This document shows, piece by piece, positions 1 to 8,965 of a DNA stretch of 58,936 nucleotides. Position 1 is the first letter of the stretch. Each line of letters begins with the position of its first letter. Location: positions 1 through 58,936 of the forward strand of contig NZ_FNEY01000031.1 of the NCBI RefSeq assembly GCF_900100305.1, written 5' to 3'. Both the position numbers and the translations under genes were made by a program. Source of the stretch: Paracidovorax citrulli (lineage in GTDB: Bacteria; Pseudomonadota; Gammaproteobacteria; Burkholderiales; Burkholderiaceae_C). The notes under the pieces were generated by a model. That model made no database searches and was not told the origin of the DNA. It saw only the letters and a list, made by a program, of their open reading frames with translations.

Positions 1-99
<99 letters not shown>

Positions 100-122
100 A
101 TTCGAGCAATAAGGAATCTGCC

Positions 123-434
123 ATGTCCAAGCAAAAGATCCGTATCCGCCTGAAGGCTTTCGATTACAAGCTGATCGACCAGTCCGCCGCCGAGATCGTC
201 GATACCGCCAAGCGCACCGGCGCCATCGTCAAGGGCCCCGTGCCCCTGCCGACGCGCATGAAGCGTTTCGACATCCTGCGCTCGCCCCACGTCAACAAGA
301 CGTCGCGCGACCAGTTCGAAATCCGCACGCACCAGCGCCTGATGGATATCGTCGATCCCACCGACAAGACGGTTGACGCGCTGATGAAGCTCGACCTGCC
401 GGCTGGCGTGGACGTCGAGATCAAGCTGCAGTAA
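123..434 (+). CDS. rpsJ: 30S ribosomal protein S10
   Basis: This 103-residue protein matches S10 in length and sequence (start [19 protein letters not shown], internal [14 protein letters not shown]). S10 sits in the head of the small subunit and, as NusE, also joins the NusB antitermination complex. The start follows an AAGGAATCTGCC stretch with a usable ribosome binding site. Unusually, 259 non-coding bases separate it from rplC; in most proteobacteria the S10 genes are closely packed. Confidence 0.97.
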   Translation: MSKQKIRIRLKAFDYKLIDQSAAEIVDTAKRTGAIVKGPVPLPTRMKRFDILRSPHVNKTSRDQFEIRTHQRLMDIVDPTDKTVDALMKLDLPAGVDVEIKLQ

Positions 435-498
435 TCCCCCACTGCGGCCATTCGTGCGGCGCGCTCCGGCTGGAGCGTGCCGTGCTTCCAACGCGGAC

Positions 499-527
499 TT
501 GCCTGCAAAGGCGGTCCGCGTTATACT
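499..527 (+). promoter_or_regulatory. Probable sigma-70 promoter inside the S10 operon, before rplC
   Basis: TTGCCT at 499-504 and TATACT at 522-527 are separated by exactly 17 bases, close to the sigma-70 consensus. The site lies in the long gap between rpsJ and rplC, and transcription from it would give a leader of about 160 bases before the rplC start at 694. Motif and spacing are seen directly; activity is inferred. Confidence 0.6.
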
Positions 528-693
528 TTGAGGCTTCGCATTTTTGCGCTCCGAATAAAGCGGGGTGCAGGGCTGCGGAGTTTTATCAACCTTCTTTCGC
601 GCACATTGGTGCCAAGCCGTCGAGGCCTGCGCCCGTCGTGCAAACGTCCTGGCCAATTGAAGTCGGGGCGGCGGAAGCTTTGGAGAACAACCA

Positions 694-1368
694 ATGAGTC
701 TGAGCAACTCCCTCGGGTTGCTGGGCCGCAAGGTGGGCATGATGCGTCTGTTCACCGATGACGGGGACGCAGTGCCCGTCACGGTGGTGGATGTGTCCAA
801 CAACCGCGTGACCCAGGTCAAAACCCAAGAGAACGATGGCTACGTGGCCCTGCAGGTCACGTTCGGTTCGCGCAAGGCATCTCGCGTGACCAAGCCCGAA
901 GCCGGCCACCTTGCCAAGGCAGGTGTGGAAGCCGGTGAAATCATCCGTGAATTCCGCGTGACCGCAGAAACCGCTGGCAAGTACGCCACCGGTGCCGCAG
1001 TGCCCGTGGCGGACGTGTTCTCCGTGGGCCAGAAAGTCGATGTGCAAGGCACCTCGATCGGTAAGGGCTACGCCGGCACGATCAAGCGCCACAACATGGC
1101 CTCGCAACGCGCGTCGCACGGTAACAGCCGCTCGCACAACGTGCCCGGCTCGATCGGCATGGCGCAGGATCCCGGCCGCGTGTTCCCCGGCAAGCGCATG
1201 ACGGGCCACCTCGGCGACGCCACCACCACCACGCAGAACCTCGACGTCATCCGCGTCGACGAGGCACGCCAGCTCCTCCTGATCAAGGGCGCCATTCCGG
1301 GCTCGAAGGGTGGCTTCGTGACCGTGCGTCCCGCCGTCAAGGCCAAAGCTTCCCAAGGAGCGAACTAA
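694..1368 (+). CDS. rplC: 50S ribosomal protein L3
   Basis: This is a 224-residue L3 protein ([19 protein letters not shown] near the start; the [20 protein letters not shown] region is the conserved loop that reaches the peptidyl-transferase centre). L3 is an early assembly protein of the large subunit. The start is preceded by GGAG about 10 bases upstream. The stop TAA shares its last base with the ATG of rplD, so the two are translationally coupled. Confidence 0.98.
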   Translation: MSLSNSLGLLGRKVGMMRLFTDDGDAVPVTVVDVSNNRVTQVKTQENDGYVALQVTFGSRKASRVTKPEAGHLAKAGVEAGEIIREFRVTAETAGKYATGAAVPVADVFSVGQKVDVQGTSIGKGYAGTIKRHNMASQRASHGNSRSHNVPGSIGMAQDPGRVFPGKRMTGHLGDATTTTQNLDVIRVDEARQLLLIKGAIPGSKGGFVTVRPAVKAKASQGAN

Positions 1369-1988
1369 TGCAGCTCGAACTCCTGAATGACCAAGGCCAG
1401 GCCGCGTCCAAGATCGACGTGCCCGAAACCGTGTTCGATCGCCAGTACAACGAAGACCTGATCCACCAGATCGTCGTGGCCTACCGCGCCAACGCCCGCC
1501 AGGGCACCCGCGCGCAGAAGGACCGCGAACAGGTTCGTCACTCGACCAAGAAGCCCTTCAAGCAAAAGGGCACCGGCAACGCACGTGCCGGTATGACCTC
1601 CTCGCCGCTGTGGCGTGGGGGCGGTCGCATCTTCCCGAACCTGCCTGAAGAAAACTTCACGCAGAAGATCAACAAGAAGATGTACCGCGCCGGCATGGCG
1701 TCCATCCTGTCGCAGCTGGCCCGCGAAGGCCGCCTGGCCGTGGTGGACTCGCTGAAGGTGGAAACGCCCAAGACCAAGGTGCTGGCCGACAAGTTCAAGG
1801 CCATGAACCTGCAATCGGTGATGGTGATCTCCGATGAAGTGGACGAAAACCTGTACCTCGCTTCCCGCAACCTGAAGAACGTGTTCGTCGTCGAACCGCG
1901 CTATGCAGATCCGGTGTCGCTGGTGCATTACAAGAAAGTGCTCGTCACCAAGGGCGCTATCGACAAACTCAAGGAGATGTTCGCATGA
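1368..1988 (+). CDS. rplD: 50S ribosomal protein L4
   Basis: This 206-residue protein is L4. It has the extended exit-tunnel loop ([19 protein letters not shown] at about residues 60-80) and the globular C-terminal half. In enterobacteria L4 also represses the S10 operon by binding its leader; whether that happens here is unknown, but the long leader before rplC is a possible target. It overlaps rplC by one base and rplW by four (ATGA). Confidence 0.98.
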   Translation: MQLELLNDQGQAASKIDVPETVFDRQYNEDLIHQIVVAYRANARQGTRAQKDREQVRHSTKKPFKQKGTGNARAGMTSSPLWRGGGRIFPNLPEENFTQKINKKMYRAGMASILSQLAREGRLAVVDSLKVETPKTKVLADKFKAMNLQSVMVISDEVDENLYLASRNLKNVFVVEPRYADPVSLVHYKKVLVTKGAIDKLKEMFA

Positions 1989-2299
1989 GCACGACCAAGT
2001 TTGACGAAGGCCGTCTGATGCAGGTTCTGGTCGCTCCCATCGTGTCCGAGAAGGCCACCATGGTTGCCGAGAAGTCCAATGCTGTGACGTTCAAGGTGCT
2101 GCAGAACGCAACCAAGCCCGAAATCAAGGCCGCCGTGGAATTGATGTTCAAGGTCGAGGTCAAGGGCGTTTCTGTGGTGAACACCAAAGGCAAGACCAAG
2201 CGCTTTGGCAAGACCATCGGCCGCCGCGACAACGTGCGCAAGGCCTATGTGACGCTGAAGGAAGGTCAGGAGCTGAACCTGTCCGGGGAGGCCGCTTAA
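1985..2299 (+). CDS. rplW: 50S ribosomal protein L23
   Basis: This is the 104-residue L23 protein ([20 protein letters not shown] near the N-terminus, then a basic loop [20 protein letters not shown]). L23 borders the peptide exit tunnel and is the docking site for trigger factor and SRP. It begins inside the last codons of rplD (ATGA overlap) and ends directly before the rplB ATG with no gap, indicating tight coupling. Confidence 0.98.
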   Translation: MSTTKFDEGRLMQVLVAPIVSEKATMVAEKSNAVTFKVLQNATKPEIKAAVELMFKVEVKGVSVVNTKGKTKRFGKTIGRRDNVRKAYVTLKEGQELNLSGEAA

Positions 2300-3124
2300 A
2301 TGGCAGTCATCAAGATGAAACCCACCTCGCCCGGCCAACGTGCCGTGGTGAAGGTGACGCGTGACCACCTGTACAAGGGCGAGGCTTTCGCTGCGCTGCT
2401 GGAACCCCAGCACCAGAAGTCCGGCCGCAACAACAACGGTCACATCACCACCCGCCACAAGGGCGGTGGTCACAAGCACCACTACCGCGTGGTGGACTTC
2501 AAGCGCAACAAGGATGCGATCCCGGCCAAGGTCGAGCGCATCGAGTACGACCCGAACCGTACGGCCCACATCGCCCTGGTGTGCTATGCCGACGGCGAGC
2601 GCCGCTACATCATCGCTCCCCGCAATCTGGAAGTCGGCGCCACCATCGTGAGCGGCTCCGAGGCCCCGATCCGCGTGGGCAACACGCTGCCGATCCGCAA
2701 CATTCCCGTGGGTTCGACGATCCACTGCATCGAGCTCAAGCCCGGTGCCGGTGCCCAGATCGCCCGTTCCGCCGGCACGTCCGCCACGCTGCTGGCCCGC
2801 GAAGGCACGTACGCCCAGGTGCGCATGCGCTCCGGCGAAGTGCGCCGGATCCACATCGAGTGCCGCGCCACCATCGGTGAAGTCGCCAACGAAGAGCACA
2901 GCCTGCGCCAACTGGGCAAGGCCGGTGTGAAGCGCTGGATGGGTATCCGCCCGACCGTCCGCGGCGTGGCCATGAACCCGATCGACCACCCGCACGGTGG
3001 TGGTGAAGGCCGTACTGGCGAAGGCCGCCATGCTGTCGATCCTTGGGGCAATCTGACCAAGGGTTATCGCACCCGCAACAACAAGCGCACACAGGTCATG
3101 ATCGTGTCGCGCCGCAAGAAGTAA
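2300..3124 (+). CDS. rplB: 50S ribosomal protein L2
   Basis: This is the 274-residue L2 protein, full length for the family. The conserved C-terminal segment around the essential histidine is visible ([17 protein letters not shown] at about residues 219-235), and the RNA-binding domain precedes it. L2 is needed for subunit association and peptidyl-transferase activity. Its ATG follows the rplW stop directly. Confidence 0.98.
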   Translation: MAVIKMKPTSPGQRAVVKVTRDHLYKGEAFAALLEPQHQKSGRNNNGHITTRHKGGGHKHHYRVVDFKRNKDAIPAKVERIEYDPNRTAHIALVCYADGERRYIIAPRNLEVGATIVSGSEAPIRVGNTLPIRNIPVGSTIHCIELKPGAGAQIARSAGTSATLLAREGTYAQVRMRSGEVRRIHIECRATIGEVANEEHSLRQLGKAGVKRWMGIRPTVRGVAMNPIDHPHGGGEGRTGEGRHAVDPWGNLTKGYRTRNNKRTQVMIVSRRKK

Positions 3125-3134
3125 GGGATAACAA

Positions 3135-3413
3135 ATGACTCGTTCTCTCAAAAAGGGTCCGTTTGTTGACCACCACTTGCTGGCCAAGGTCGAGAAGGCC
3201 GTCGCCACCAAGGACAAGAAGCCAGTCAAGACCTGGTCGCGCCGCTCCATGGTCCTGCCCGAGTTCATCGGCCTGACCATCGCCGTCCACAACGGCAAGC
3301 AGCACGTGCCTGTCTATATCACCGACCAGATGGTGGGCCACAAGCTGGGCGAATTCGCCCTGACGCGCACCTTCAAGGGTCACCCCGCGGACAAGAAGGT
3401 CCAGAAGAAGTAA
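3135..3413 (+). CDS. rpsS: 30S ribosomal protein S19
   Basis: This 92-residue protein is S19 ([15 protein letters not shown] start; [20 protein letters not shown] core). It lies in the head of the 30S subunit and forms a complex with S13. A short AAGGGATAAC leader with a ribosome binding site separates it from rplB. Confidence 0.98.
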   Translation: MTRSLKKGPFVDHHLLAKVEKAVATKDKKPVKTWSRRSMVLPEFIGLTIAVHNGKQHVPVYITDQMVGHKLGEFALTRTFKGHPADKKVQKK

Positions 3414-3423
3414 GGAGCAGAAC

Positions 3424-3756
3424 ATGTCTGAAACACGTGCTGTCCTCCGTGGCGTCCGCCTGTCGGTGGACAAGGGCCGTCTGGTCGCGGACCTGATCCG
3501 CGGCAAGAAGGTTGACCAGGCCCTGAACATCCTGACGTTCACGCAGAAAAAAGCTGCCGTGATCGTGAAGAAGGTGCTGGAGTCCGCCATCGCCAACGCC
3601 GAGCACAACGACGGCGCCGACATCGACGAACTGAAGGTCAAGACCATCTACGTCGAACAAGGCACGACGCTCAAGCGCTTCACGGCCCGTGCCAAGGGCC
3701 GCGGCAATCGCATCAGCAAGCCCACCTGCCACGTGTACGTGACGGTCGGCAACTGA
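3424..3756 (+). CDS. rplV: 50S ribosomal protein L22
   Basis: This 110-residue L22 shows the expected order: [20 protein letters not shown] at the N-terminus, and the hairpin that lines the exit tunnel ([20 protein letters not shown]) near the C-terminus. Mutations in this loop in other bacteria confer macrolide resistance. An AAGGAG ribosome binding site lies 4-9 bases before the ATG. Confidence 0.98.
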   Translation: MSETRAVLRGVRLSVDKGRLVADLIRGKKVDQALNILTFTQKKAAVIVKKVLESAIANAEHNDGADIDELKVKTIYVEQGTTLKRFTARAKGRGNRISKPTCHVYVTVGN

Positions 3757-3771
3757 GGCCAAAGGAAGAAT

Positions 3772-4653
3772 ATGGGACAGAAAATCCATCCTACCGGCTT
3801 CCGCCTGGCCGTGAGCCGCAACTGGGCCAGCCGCTGGTACGCGAACAACCGTGACTTCGCCGGCATGCTGGCCGAAGACATCAAGGTGCGCGAGTACCTG
3901 AAGGCCAAGCTCAAGAACGCCGCCGTGTCGCGCATCCTGATCGAGCGTCCTGCCAAGAACGCCCGCATCACGATCTATTCGGCACGCCCCGGCGTAGTGA
4001 TCGGCAAGAAGGGCGAGGACATCGAGAACCTGAAGAAGGAACTCGCCTCCCGCCTGGGCGTGCCGGTCGCAGTGAACATCGAGGAAGTGCGCAAGCCCGA
4101 AATCGATGCCAAGCTGATCGCCGACTCGATCACCCAGCAGCTCGAAAAGCGCATCATGTTCCGCCGCGCCATGAAGCGTGCGATGCAGAACGCGATGCGC
4201 CTGGGCGCCCAGGGCATCAAGATCATGTCGTCTGGTCGCCTGAACGGCATCGAAATCGCCCGTACCGAGTGGTACCGCGAAGGCCGTGTGCCGCTGCACA
4301 CCCTGCGCGCCGACATCGACTACGGCACTTCCGAAGCGTTCACCACCTATGGGGTGATCGGTCTGAAGGTGTGGGTCTACAAGGGCGATACGCTGGGCCG
4401 CAACGACCTGCCGGCGGTCGAGACGCCCCGTCCGGAAGAAGAGCGCCGCCCCCGCGGTCCCCGCCGTGACGGCCGCCCTGGTGGCGACCGTGCCGGTGCA
4501 GGCCGTGGTCCCCGTCGTCCCATGGGTGGCAATGCCGCTCCGGCCGATGGCAGCGACAAGCCCGCTGGTGCCGGTGGCACCGACGCAACCGCCGTTAAGC
4601 GCGTTCGCAAGGTTGACGCGCCCGCTACAGCAGCGGACGGCAAAGGAGAATAA
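3772..4653 (+). CDS. rpsC: 30S ribosomal protein S3, with a long basic tail
   Basis: Residues 1 to about 210 form the normal S3 protein, with the KH RNA-binding domain ([19 protein letters not shown]) and the C-terminal domain ending near [15 protein letters not shown]3 helps form the mRNA entry channel. The protein is 293 residues, about 60 longer than the E. coli protein; the extra tail is rich in Arg, Pro, Gly and Ala ([18 protein letters not shown]). Long tails of this kind are common in Comamonadaceae and are probably disordered. Confidence 0.97.
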   Translation: MGQKIHPTGFRLAVSRNWASRWYANNRDFAGMLAEDIKVREYLKAKLKNAAVSRILIERPAKNARITIYSARPGVVIGKKGEDIENLKKELASRLGVPVAVNIEEVRKPEIDAKLIADSITQQLEKRIMFRRAMKRAMQNAMRLGAQGIKIMSSGRLNGIEIARTEWYREGRVPLHTLRADIDYGTSEAFTTYGVIGLKVWVYKGDTLGRNDLPAVETPRPEEERRPRGPRRDGRPGGDRAGAGRGPRRPMGGNAAPADGSDKPAGAGGTDATAVKRVRKVDAPATAADGKGE

Positions 4654-4655
4654 CG

Positions 4656-5072
4656 ATGCTGCAACCCGCTCGTCGCAAATACCGCAAAGAGCAGAAGGGC
4701 CGTAACACCGGCGTCGCCACCCGGGGCAACTCGGTGGCGTTCGGTGACTTCGGCCTGAAGTGCACGGACCGTGGCCGCCTGACGGCCCGCCAGATCGAAG
4801 CCGCACGCCGTGCGATCTCCCGCCACGTGAAGCGTGGCGGCCGCATCTGGATCCGTGTGTTCCCCGACAAGCCGATTTCCACCAAGCCCGCAGAAGTGCG
4901 GATGGGTAACGGCAAGGGCAACCCCGAGTACTACGTGGCCGAGATCCAGCCCGGCAAGATCGTCTTCGAAATCGTGGGCGTTCCTGAAGAGCTGGCGCGC
5001 GAAGCGTTCCGCCTGGCTGCCGCCAAGCTGCCGCTGCGCACCACGTTCGTGAGCCGCCAGATCGGCGCCTGA
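4656..5072 (+). CDS. rplP: 50S ribosomal protein L16
   Basis: This is the 138-residue L16 protein ([19 protein letters not shown] start; the arginine-containing [17 protein letters not shown] segment). L16 organises the A-site side of the large subunit. It starts two bases after the rpsC stop, with its ribosome binding site (AAAGGAGAATAACG) inside the end of rpsC. Confidence 0.98.
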   Translation: MLQPARRKYRKEQKGRNTGVATRGNSVAFGDFGLKCTDRGRLTARQIEAARRAISRHVKRGGRIWIRVFPDKPISTKPAEVRMGNGKGNPEYYVAEIQPGKIVFEIVGVPEELAREAFRLAAAKLPLRTTFVSRQIGA

Positions 5073-5088
5073 TCAGGAGAATCGACAA

Positions 5089-5286
5089 ATGACGAAAGCT
5101 GCTGAACTGCGCCAGAAGGACGTCGCCGGCCTGGAGGCCGAGATCAAGTCGCTGCAGAAGGCCCATTTCGGCCTGCGCATGCAGAAGGCCACGCAACAAC
5201 TGGGCAACACGGGCACGCTGCGCACCACGCGCCGCGACATCGCCCGCGCCAAGACCATCCTTGCTGAAAAGCAAGCCGCCAAGTAA
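5089..5286 (+). CDS. rpmC: 50S ribosomal protein L29
   Basis: This is a 65-residue, mostly helical protein with the L29 pattern ([20 protein letters not shown], then the conserved [12 protein letters not shown]). It sits near the exit tunnel beside L23. An AGGAGA ribosome binding site precedes the ATG. Confidence 0.97.
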   Translation: MTKAAELRQKDVAGLEAEIKSLQKAHFGLRMQKATQQLGNTGTLRTTRRDIARAKTILAEKQAAK

Positions 5287-5295
5287 GGAGCCGAC

Positions 5296-5565
5296 ATGAC
5301 GGAAGCTAAAAAATCCCTCAAGCGCACCTTGGTTGGCAAGGTGGTCAGCGACAAGCGCGAAAAGACCGTGACGGTGCTCGTCGAGCGCCGCGTGAAGCAC
5401 CCGATCTACGACAAGATCGTGATCAAGTCGAGCAAGTACCACGCGCACGACGAGAACAGCGAGTACAAGCTGGGCGACACGATCGAGATCACGGAAAGCC
5501 GCCCGCTCTCCAAGACCAAGAACTGGGTTGCGACCCGCCTGGTCCAGAAGGCTGCCCTGGTCTGA
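5296..5565 (+). CDS. rpsQ: 30S ribosomal protein S17
   Basis: This is the 89-residue S17 protein ([20 protein letters not shown], an OB-fold that binds 16S rRNA; then [19 protein letters not shown]). It is the last gene of the S10 operon here, as in E. coli. A strong terminator follows, and unrelated genes come next, so the spc operon (rplN onward) is not adjacent in this window. Confidence 0.98.
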   Translation: MTEAKKSLKRTLVGKVVSDKREKTVTVLVERRVKHPIYDKIVIKSSKYHAHDENSEYKLGDTIEITESRPLSKTKNWVATRLVQKAALV

Positions 5566-5600
5566 GTGGTTCTCCACCCTCCAGGCGGCACGCCCTCCAA

Positions 5601-5630
5601 AAACGGCCCACAATCGTGGGCCGTTTTTTT
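5601..5630 (+). terminator. Rho-independent terminator of the S10 operon
   Basis: An 11-bp perfect stem (AAACGGCCCAC at 5601-5611 paired with 5616-5626) with a four-base AATC loop runs into seven T residues (5624-5630). It lies 35 bases after rpsQ. The matching A tract on the left makes it potentially bidirectional. Confidence 0.93.
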
Positions 5631-5705
5631 ATTTCCGGCGCCGATGCCCGCGTCCGCGGCGCGCCGGCTGGCCCATCCACCACCTACCCAACTGGAGAAG
5701 AAAGC

Positions 5706-6212
5706 ATGATCAAGATCGGAGAAGCGCTGCCCGCCGTGACGCTGATGGAATACTCGGAAGTCGAGGGCGGAGGCTGCAGCATCGGCCCCAACCCCGTGGA
5801 CGTCGCCAAGGCCTCGGCCGGCAAGACGATCGCGCTGTTCGCCGTGCCGGGCGCTTTCACGCCCACCTGCTCCGCCAAGCACGTGCCGGGCTATGTCGAG
5901 CAGGCCGAGGCCTTCAAGGCGGCGGGCGTGGACGAAATCTGGTGCCTGAGCGTCAACGATGCCTTCGTCATGGGCGCCTGGGCGCGTGACCAGAAGACCG
6001 ACGGCAAGGTGCGCATGCTGGCCGATGGCGATGCCGCCTTCGCGAAGGCCACCGGCCTGACGCTGGACCTCAACGGCAAGGGCCTGGGCCTGCGCAGCAA
6101 CCGCTATTCCATGCTGGTCAAGGACGGCAAGGTGGCTTCGCTGAACATCGAGGCGCCCGGCAAGTTCGAGGTGAGCGACGCCGACACGCTGCTGGCCCAG
6201 GCCCGCGGCTGA
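5706..6212 (+). CDS. Peroxiredoxin, Prx5 type
   Basis: This is a 168-residue thiol peroxidase of the Prx5 (PrxII/AhpE-like) family. The peroxidatic cysteine is C55 in the motif PGAFTPTCSAKHVPG, and the WCLSVNDAFVMGAW segment is typical. The family reduces hydrogen peroxide and alkyl peroxides in the cytoplasm using glutathione/glutaredoxin or thioredoxin. The start at 5706 is chosen because GGAGAAG lies 5-11 bases upstream and the conserved fold starts at residue 1; the frame stays open further upstream across the terminator, which is not credible coding. Confidence 0.93.
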   Translation: MIKIGEALPAVTLMEYSEVEGGGCSIGPNPVDVAKASAGKTIALFAVPGAFTPTCSAKHVPGYVEQAEAFKAAGVDEIWCLSVNDAFVMGAWARDQKTDGKVRMLADGDAAFAKATGLTLDLNGKGLGLRSNRYSMLVKDGKVASLNIEAPGKFEVSDADTLLAQARG

Positions 6213-6290
6213 GAACAGCTCACACACCCCTCGGCAGAACCGCTTCGCCGGATCGCGTGAACCGCTCCAGGCGCTGTCCGGGGGCCACTC

Positions 6291-6782
6291 TCAGTCGATA
6301 TCGACCTTGAGATAGTGCGAGCCGGCGATGGGGTTGTGGTAGTAGGGCGGGATTTCCTCGAAGCCCAGGTCGGCGTAGAGGGCCCGTGCGGACTCCATGC
6401 CGTCCAGCGTGTCCAGGAGCACGCTGGCGTATCCCGCCTGCCGCGCCACGTCCAGCATGGCTTCCGCCAGTTGCCGCCCCAGGCCGAATCCGCGGAACGC
6501 CTTGCGCACGTACAGTCGCTTCATCTCGGCTGCGTTCGGGTAGTCGGCGGTGTCCAGCGGCCGGAGGGCGCAACATCCCGCGATCGCACCGCCCACCTCG
6601 GCCAGCAGGATCTGCCCGCGCGGCGGGGCATAGTCGCCGGGCAGGTGTGCCAGCTCGGCATCGAAATCCTGGAACTGCAGATCGATACCCAGGCTGTCGC
6701 CGTATTCCCGGAAGATGGCGCGCACGGGCTCCATTTCGGTGGGCTCGGAGGGCGTGAGGAGCGCGATGGAGGGCTGGTCCAC
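6291..6782 (-). CDS. GNAT-family N-acetyltransferase
   Basis: This is a single-domain acetyl-CoA-dependent acetyltransferase of about 163 residues. The acetyl-CoA binding motif is visible as VRKAFRGFGLGRQLAEAML, followed by the SARALYADLGFEE segment at the C-terminus. The substrate cannot be told from sequence. The start is uncertain: GTG at 6782 fits the domain start, ATG at 6734 would trim it, and ATG at 6887 would add a low-complexity extension of 35 residues. None has a strong ribosome binding site. It is convergent with the peroxiredoxin gene. Confidence 0.85.
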   Translation of the reverse strand: MDQPSIALLTPSEPTEMEPVRAIFREYGDSLGIDLQFQDFDAELAHLPGDYAPPRGQILLAEVGGAIAGCCALRPLDTADYPNAAEMKRLYVRKAFRGFGLGRQLAEAMLDVARQAGYASVLLDTLDGMESARALYADLGFEEIPPYYHNPIAGSHYLKVDID

Positions 6783-6925
6783 GGGAAGCGTCGGGAGGGT
6801 GGCGGTGGGAAACAGTGTAACGGCATGCCCTGACGGCCATGCTGCCGGCCCGGGGTCCATGCCGCGCGGGGCATCACGTTCCCCCATGGCGCCCCGACCC
6901 TGTTGCCGGCAGGTGCGGCGCCGTT

Positions 6926-7429
6926 TCAGGTCTCGGCCAGGAGCCGCTCGATCAACTGGTGGAGTTCCGCGAAGTCCGGGGCCCCCACGTAGCTTTTCAC
7001 GATCTCGCCGCGCTTGTTCACGATGAAGGTCGAGGGAGTGAGCCGCACGTCGCCCCAGGCCTTGGCCACGGTGCCGGTGTTGTCGATGGCCACCTTGAAG
7101 GGCAGCTGGCGCGTCTGGGCGAAGTTCACTACGTAGCTCGGCGGGTCGTAGCTCATGGCCACGGCCAGCGTCTCGAAGCCGCGGTCGCGGTACTTGCCGT
7201 AGGTGGACACGATCTGCGGCATCTCGGCCACGCAGGTGGTGCAACTGGTCGCCCAGAAATTCACGAGGGTGACCTTCCCGCGGAGGTCCGCGGTGGTCTG
7301 GCGGCTGCCGTCGAGCAGCACGAAGGTGGAATCCGGGGCCTGGGAGCGCCCCGCGCCCAGGAAGACGAAAGCGCCCACGCCCACGAAGGCCGCGACCGCG
7401 GCGGCGCCGATCCAATGCTTCAAGCCCAT
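6926..7429 (-). CDS. TlpA/ResA-like thioredoxin, membrane-anchored
   Basis: This is a protein of about 167 residues with an N-terminal membrane anchor (HWIGAAAVAAFVGVGAFVFL) and a periplasmic thioredoxin fold. The active site is CTTC in NFWATSCTTCVAEMPQI, and a cis-proline region follows (LTPSTFIVNKRGEIV). Such proteins reduce disulfides in the periplasm, often in cytochrome c maturation. A perfect AAGGAGG lies just upstream; its spacing favours the second of two adjacent ATGs (7429 rather than 7432). It is divergent from the lipoprotein at 7631. Confidence 0.9.
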   Translation of the reverse strand: MGLKHWIGAAAVAAFVGVGAFVFLGAGRSQAPDSTFVLLDGSRQTTADLRGKVTLVNFWATSCTTCVAEMPQIVSTYGKYRDRGFETLAVAMSYDPPSYVVNFAQTRQLPFKVAIDNTGTVAKAWGDVRLTPSTFIVNKRGEIVKSYVGAPDFAELHQLIERLLAET

Positions 7430-7559
7430 CATGCCTCCTTCCGTCCGTCCGTTCTGGCCGCGTGGTGCGCGCAACGCGGCGCACGGCTGCCATTGTGCCG
7501 GACAGGGCCGCCCGGCGCATGCCGCTGGTGGAGCATGCGGCCGGCAGAAAAGTTCGGGC

Positions 7560-7573
7560 TTGATGCGCATCAA
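7560..7573. promoter_or_regulatory. FNR/Anr-type box
   Basis: TTGATGCGCATCAA is a perfect palindrome and an exact match to the FNR/Anr consensus TTGAT-N4-ATCAA. It lies in the divergent gap between the TlpA-like gene (start 7429) and the lipoprotein gene (start 7631), 57 bases before the latter. Oxygen-responsive control of one or both genes is inferred. Confidence 0.55.
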
Positions 7574-7630
7574 TGCCGCAGGGGGCCTGCCATGCGCCGG
7601 GTCGTCGGTGTGGCCGCCCATAATGTCCGG

Positions 7631-8200
7631 ATGTCGCGCAACCGCATGCTCCGGATCCTGCTGGCCGGCACCCTGTCGCTGGGGGGCTGCAGCCCGTCGC
7701 TGGACTGGCGCTCCGTCCGGATGGACGAAGCCGGCCTGACCGCGCTGCTTCCGTGCAAACCGGAGCGTGCCGTGCGGCCCGTCGAGTTGCAGGGGCGCTC
7801 CGTGGAGCTTTCCATGGCCGGTTGCGATGCCGATGGCGCCACCTTCGCCGTATCCCACATGGTGTTGCCGCAGGGCGCTGGCGCCGCCGAAGCGGGCGTG
7901 GTGCTCGCGCAGTGGCGCGCGGCGACACTGGCGCGTATCGGCGTTGCGGCGGACACGGCAGGCGCTGGCGTCCCGTTCACGCCCCGCGGCGCGCTGCAGT
8001 TGCCGCAGTCCGTGCGCCTGCAGGCGCACGGTGCGGCGCCCGGGCAGGGGGCCGATGTGGCGATGGATGCCGCATGGTTCGCCCGGGCCGAAGCCGCAGG
8101 GGATGGGCCGCGAATGCGGCTCTACCACGCGGTGATCTACAGCCCGCAACCGCGGGCTGCGGTGGCGGACACGTTCTTCCCCGGGCTCGCATTGCGATAA
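7631..8200 (+). CDS. Putative lipoprotein of unknown function
   Basis: This protein of 189 residues has a lipoprotein signal (RMLRILLAGTLSLGGC, with the lipobox cysteine at about residue 21). The mature part shows paired short strands (LPCKPERAVRPVELQGRSVE) and the phrase FFPGLAL at the end, but I do not recognise a family. The start is the ATG directly before the signal peptide. It sits 19 bases before the PTS EIIA gene and may be the first gene of that transcript. Confidence 0.75.
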   Translation: MSRNRMLRILLAGTLSLGGCSPSLDWRSVRMDEAGLTALLPCKPERAVRPVELQGRSVELSMAGCDADGATFAVSHMVLPQGAGAAEAGVVLAQWRAATLARIGVAADTAGAGVPFTPRGALQLPQSVRLQAHGAAPGQGADVAMDAAWFARAEAAGDGPRMRLYHAVIYSPQPRAAVADTFFPGLALR

Positions 8201-8219
8201 TGCGGCCCATCGATTCCCC

Positions 8220-8672
8220 ATGAGCACGCGCATCCTCCTCATCGCCCACGCCCCGCTGGCCCATGCGCTGCGCGCCTGCGCCCTGCACGTGTTCCCCGAT
8301 ACCGCCGACGACATCCTGGCGCTCGACGTGCATCCGAATGCCCCTCCGGAGGACACGCTGGCTGCCGCGCGCATCCTGCTCGACGGGGCGGGCGGGGACG
8401 CTCCCATCCTCGTGCTGACGGACGTGTTCGGCGCGACACCGTGCAACGTGGCCCAGCGCCTCGTGGACGGGGAGCGCTCGCGGCTTGTCACCGGGGTGAA
8501 CCTGCCTATGCTGTTGCGCGCGGTGAGCTACCGTCGCGAGCCGCCCGAGGCGCTCGTCGCCCGCGCGATCGCGGGCGGCACCCAGGGGGTGATGCAGGTC
8601 GCTGTGGCCGCGCCACAGAACCAGACACGACGGTCCCACCATGATCAAGACGAATATCACCATCAGCAATAA
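8220..8672 (+). CDS. PTS system EIIA component, mannose type
   Basis: This protein of 150 residues belongs to the ManX/EIIA-Man family. The phosphorylated histidine is H10 in RILLIAHAPLAHAL, and the conserved LVLTDVFGATPCNVA segment follows at about residue 64. No EIIB, EIIC or EIID gene is nearby, so a regulatory rather than sugar-transport role is likely, as in other betaproteobacterial reduced PTS clusters. Its last 32 bases overlap ptsH, suggesting coupling; the tail is histidine- and glutamine-rich because of this overlap. Confidence 0.92.
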   Translation: MSTRILLIAHAPLAHALRACALHVFPDTADDILALDVHPNAPPEDTLAAARILLDGAGGDAPILVLTDVFGATPCNVAQRLVDGERSRLVTGVNLPMLLRAVSYRREPPEALVARAIAGGTQGVMQVAVAAPQNQTRRSHHDQDEYHHQQ

Positions 8673-8910
8673 GCTGGGCCTGCACGCCCGGGCATCCGCC
8701 AAACTCACCAAACTGGCGGGCAGCTTTCCCTGCGAGGTGTGGATGGCCCGGGGCGAGCGCCGCGTGAATGCCAAGAGCATCATGGGCGTGATGATGCTGG
8801 CCGCGGGCATCGGCACCGAAGTCTCGATCGAGACCGACGGCCCTCAGGAGCAGGAAGCGATGGACGCGCTGCGCGCGCTCATCGACGGCAAGTTCGGCGA
8901 GGGGGAGTGA
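8641..8910 (+). CDS. ptsH: Phosphocarrier protein HPr
   Basis: This is the 89-residue HPr protein. The phosphate-carrying histidine is H15 in KLGLHARASAKL, and the regulatory serine region is S46 in NAKSIMGVMML. HPr passes phosphate from enzyme I to EIIA. The serine is the residue used by HPr kinase in bacteria that have it; that kinase is not in this window. The gene overlaps the EIIA gene and precedes ptsI. Confidence 0.96.
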   Translation: MIKTNITISNKLGLHARASAKLTKLAGSFPCEVWMARGERRVNAKSIMGVMMLAAGIGTEVSIETDGPQEQEAMDALRALIDGKFGEGE

Positions 8911-8965
8911 GTCCGGGAATGACCCCCTCAGCAACCCGTTCAGCAGCCCGTTACGGAGACCCCCG

